DNA of 52,500 nt from Bigelowiella natans CCMP2755 (taxonomy: Eukaryota > Cercozoa > Chlorarachniophyceae). Numbering within the stretch: position 1 is the first letter of the stretch; each line of letters begins with the position of its first letter. The translations under genes were made by a program, and so were the position numbers. The stretch covers positions 1-52,500 of the forward strand of contig ADNK01001083.1 of assembly GCA_000320545.1 (NCBI GenBank), in the 5' to 3' direction. The notes under the pieces are model-generated. The model was not told the origin of the DNA. It was given only the letters and a program-made list of their open reading frames with translations, and did not search any database. Shown one piece after another: positions 48,937 to 52,500 of the stretch.

Positions 48937-49180
48937 GTGGAAGGGATATACCATTTCCTCTACTTAGAGCCGAAAACAACTCAAAGGTTTCGTAAGATCT
49001 CCGAGCTTGAGGTAATACACGCTCCCATGGAATTCCTAAACTCTTGAGATGATAAATTCGCATATTCTTCTATATGACATCGAAATCTTAAAACATCAGA
49101 TCGCTATTCCAGATACGGTTATATATTCAAGAGGCCAGCCTATAGCTTGGTATTCAAAGGAAGAGGTACTAGCTTGATAT

Positions 49181-49228
<48 letters not shown>

Positions 49229-49520
49229 CGTGCTCAAGTCTGTGCGTGTTGTGTGTATGCCTTTAGTTTAAGCCATCGAATAAAATCGGGCGCATTAACG
49301 CATGAGAGCTCATATATTTAGCTGTGCATGAATGCCAAGCAATAAATACGCTTTGAAAAAATGTATAACATAGCTTGGCGGAATCAAGAAGGTGCCTCTC
49401 CCTGAAATAACAGTGAAAAAAGTGCTTAAGGTATGGTGTACCCGTGCACTTAGAAGATGTGTAGCTTGCCTTTTGTTGATAAACCTCGTGCATTCTTCGG
49501 ATAATGTATATGAGAAGAGA

Positions 49521-49573
<53 letters not shown>

Positions 49574-49749
49574 GTAAGAGCAATCTGCGTAGTTCGTATG
49601 AGTAACATGCTTGTTAATTCCGACTCCGTAGGAATTTGTTCCCCATGGGATTAAAGGACGGTAAATATTAACAATATTAACTACTGCCATTTTGTAACTC
49701 ACATTCATGCAGATAGGCCGCTCTTTTCTCTCCACTTCCTCTCTCTCTG

Positions 49750-49784
<35 letters not shown>

Positions 49785-50127
49785 CATAGGCGTTTGGAAA
49801 CTCATGTCGCGGCAATTTTTCAACGGTTGGGCTGCAAGGAATCATGAATAATGGGAAATCCTGTTTTCTTTGCTAGTATAACAACTACTAGTAGTCGTAG
49901 TACGCATAGAAACAAGAGCACGTGTCAGATTAACACAAAATCACACAATTAACACACACATATTTGTGTCCATGCGATGCGAACATCACGTTGTATGTAC
50001 GTATGTGCTACCTGGTAGCAACATTGTGGCGACTAAATTCATGCCAGGATCTGAATTTTCCTATTTTTCTTGAGAGTTTCGTCTATGTGCTAGATTGCCA
50101 CATACATGTATGTGAAATTTAATATCA

Positions 50128-50169
<42 letters not shown>

Positions 50170-51704
50170 TCAAAGCCTGAGGACGAAGGATACAATCGCT
50201 TAATTCCTCACTCGCCGGTAGAATTTCTCACGTATTCCGAGCTTCAGGTAGCACTATAAATCAATCACTGTGTAAAGTATGCTGCTGCGAGGTGATTGCC
50301 CACTTCTACGGCGAGTATGCTGCAAACAAATCTGCAACGAAAACATCCTCTAAATAAAAACAATTATTCTTTGCTTCATCTTGATACTATTTGGGTACTA
50401 TTCCTCGATGTTGGAAGGCCTCGCATTTGTGGTCTTTTCCTCTCGCATGGCCACGTTTTTCCCTTCTCGCATCTGCCGATATCGCAGTTAGCGGTGTACA
50501 TAAACGCAATAAATTCCGATGGGTTGTTGTTCTCAACTTTGTGCGTCGTAGGAGCTACTCAAAGATCCAGAAACGAGAGGCGAATTAAACGGCATTTTGC
50601 AGCGATTCATGTGAGCAGCTAGCTACTACGCAGTTTGTCTAAAGAAAATTCGATAAAAACACACATGACATAGTAATCTTTCCTTTGGAAAATCTATATA
50701 TTTACTTTTGATGTGTGCATATTTGTATATTTGGTGATGTGTGTGGTGTGTGTTTGTTATTTGTGTGGTATTGGCCGTATTATAGCTATTCACCATCTCC
50801 CGGAAACGAGACAATGCGAGTGACGTGGGGATCCAAAGGAGTCAAGGCATGGCGTCGTCTTTTTACACAACAATTCTACTATTATTTAGATCGTATATGT
50901 ACATGTATATGCTTTAAATTTCATCATTCGCACCGATAACGAGGCGTGTTGTTTACATGCTTGCTGGCGTCGTATAGTTCGCATTCACGTGTCCATAGGT
51001 AAATTTGTACAGGACTTACTATTCCCTTGCCTTTGACGTTCCTTTGCTTGTGGTTATAGATTGAACGGCGTCGATGTCTGAGGGATATGGATTCGTTCCA
51101 CACGAACTACGATAAGTAAGGACTTCCAATCGACCAAAACACATTCCAGAGCATAAAGCCGAATCTAGCTCGTAGCAGTGACTAATAGTCGGATTCGAAA
51201 GTAAAAGTTTTTTTTGGAAAAATTGCAGGGTTAAACGGGTTTGTGTTTGTATGCAACTGCCGCTTGTTTAGATGCGTCACGTATGAAGGGCCTCTCAATC
51301 ATCAGCAATATGACACCCGGAACATCACCATGACAAAGAGCAGGTTGGAAGTGGTGGTGTTTGATGATGATGATGATGATGATGCCGATGCCGCTCGAAT
51401 GTAAACAAATTTGGAGAAAGAATACTCTCTGCACTCTCTGTTAAACTACCCCATGATTCTCGAGATGTATAACAGTTACGAGCTGTTATTAAGCATGTGA
51501 CTACACTATTCAAATATATTCCTTTCTATCAATCTACACCAAGGATAGAGGAGGAGGGGGGGGGGGGGGGGGTGGAAAGAAAGCTAAATGACATGTTGTT
51601 CGTGGACAGTGTTGTCAGCATTCTTCAGACCGCAGCACTGGATTTCGTGCGGCATATATCCCAGGTCGGTTATTATTTACCTGTTTTGTAGAGCAAGAGA
51701 GAGG

Positions 51705-51739
<35 letters not shown>

Positions 51740-52500
51740 GACTTTTTTTTCTTAATCTCATTTCTTCTTCTATCTTAACATAATTTACCCACAAAAAAAC
51801 GCCCAAAAGGTCTCTCGTGGAAGTGGAACACGCTTGAAACGATTAGTACTGCATTTCAAGGTAAATCTATTGGCGCTACGTGTGGCGGTGTATTACGAGT
51901 TTTTTTACGCTGCTTGCACTTTCTCAATTAATTCTTAAAATTCTTTGCAAAGAAGCGAAACCGGACTCTATACTTCCTTTGGTGCTCAAGTATGGAGGTT
52001 TGAGTCGATATTCATCTCACCTGATAATAACCACTCACATACAAGGGAATAGCTTTATGCTTCAAACCGCACTTCTTTGCCGTTTTCTGAGAGGAGAGCA
52101 GCAACCTGATCTATGTTAGTCATTCCATTGCCTTGTGTTTCAAATAATGCTCAGATGGACATAGAGGAGCTCACAAGCGACGGGCGAGGCGGCACGTAAT
52201 TTAATTTTGAAATGCATATCAAATACGTGAGCCAATGTGTGGATGCATGCGTGTGCGTGTATGTGTTTTGGGGGGAGGAGAGGTAGGGGAGTTATGATAG
52301 TTTCTTTTTTATTTTGACATTTCTAAGCTGGTTTCAAAAAATTGATAAAATCGTGGTAGCATTGAGAATATACGACGTTTTCGGAAGCTTTCTGCTGGTT
52401 CTGGACCTGCAACGTTATCGGTACTAAAGAAGAGAGGCAATATCTCCTTCATCTGTACATCTTGAATGTACACATATAATTGTAAATTACATGTGTGTTA
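47684..52500 (+). CDS. uncharacterised multi-exon gene, incomplete at the right edge
   Basis: I do not recognise the family. Firm, phase-linked exons: 48937-49011 (VEGIYHFLYLEPKTTQRFRK), 49100-49165 (PDTVIYSRGQPIAWYSKEE), 49392-49430 (VPLPEITVKKVLK), 49631-49659 (EFVPHGIKG), 49790-49825 (RLETHVAAIFQR), 50169-50247 (DEGYNRLIPHSPVEFLTYSE), 50552-50610 (ELLKDPETRGELNGILQRF) and 50786 to 50840 or 50892 (GNETMRVTWGSKG, VKAWRRLFTQQFYYYLDR). Less certain: 51060-51115 (ERRRCLRDMDSFHTNYD), 51565-51664 (NDMLFVDSVVSILQTAALDF), 51810-51860 (VSRGSGTRLKRLVLHF). A candidate first exon is 47684-47738 (MLEIYKLFGGLAQLDKMK), not phase-linked to the rest. The protein looks soluble, helical and charged. GA, CA and TA repeats occupy its introns. 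Confidence 0.55.
49184..51736. repeat. microsatellites in the introns of the last gene
   Basis: CA repeat 49184-49226, GA repeat 49520-49571, TA repeats 49752-49782 and 50132-50161, GAT repeat 51364-51381, GA repeat 51703-51736. Two of the TA runs end within about 10 bp of an acceptor. Confidence 0.9.

Overview
This window is nuclear DNA from a unicellular alga whose plastid came from a secondary endosymbiosis. Genes are broken into many short exons by GT-AG introns of roughly 70-600 bp, and microsatellites fill introns and intergenic DNA. At least three predicted proteins (SOUL, G3E GTPase, PsbP-like) start with a hydrophobic signal peptide followed by a basic, Ser/Arg-rich transit-peptide-like stretch, the bipartite signal needed to enter a complex plastid. 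A fourth presequence of this kind lies at 36.4 kb. I see no invariant Phe after the signal peptide, which argues against a diatom-, cryptophyte- or haptophyte-type signal. A chlorarachniophyte such as Bigelowiella is my best guess, but it is only a guess. No bacterial-type genes, tRNA, rRNA or CRISPR were found.

Layout: 60-534 (-) 5' end of a small unknown gene; 1896-2638 (+) tentative exons; 4637-9158 (+) plastid SOUL heme-binding protein, 18 exons; 11314-13594 (-) acidic unknown protein, 7 exons; 14602-20582 (+) plastid-targeted COG0523/CobW G3E GTPase with a His-rich insert, 26 exons; 21562-24805 (-) SpoU/TrmH-family RNA 2'-O-methyltransferase, 15 exons; 25568-29237 (+) thylakoid-lumen PsbP-domain protein, 15 exons; 30201-34958 (-) AAMP/Sqt1-like WD40 protein, 20 exons, possibly continuous with plastid-presequence exons up to 36438; 36902-40695 (+) ankyrin-repeat gene built from eight near-identical exon-intron modules; 40.7-43.7 kb a different-composition insert with a truncated LINE-like reverse-transcriptase tail (-); 43836-44687 (+) small multi-pass membrane protein; 46342-47198 (-) small basic/Ser-rich protein; 47684 to the window end (+) a long uncharacterised gene.

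Gene models were built by hand by translating exons between splice signals and requiring reading phase to carry across every junction. For the SOUL, G3E, TrmH, PsbP, WD40 and ankyrin genes every junction is phase-consistent and the spliced product matches a known family, so those models are strong. Neighbouring genes alternate strand almost perfectly, giving divergent starts 0.5-1 kb apart and convergent ends separated by 1-2 kb. All four convergent spacers share an unusual vocabulary rich in TGCATGC and CTAG. The SOUL, G3E and PsbP-like proteins would act together in the plastid (tetrapyrrole handling, metal allocation, thylakoid lumen); the rest are housekeeping or unknown.
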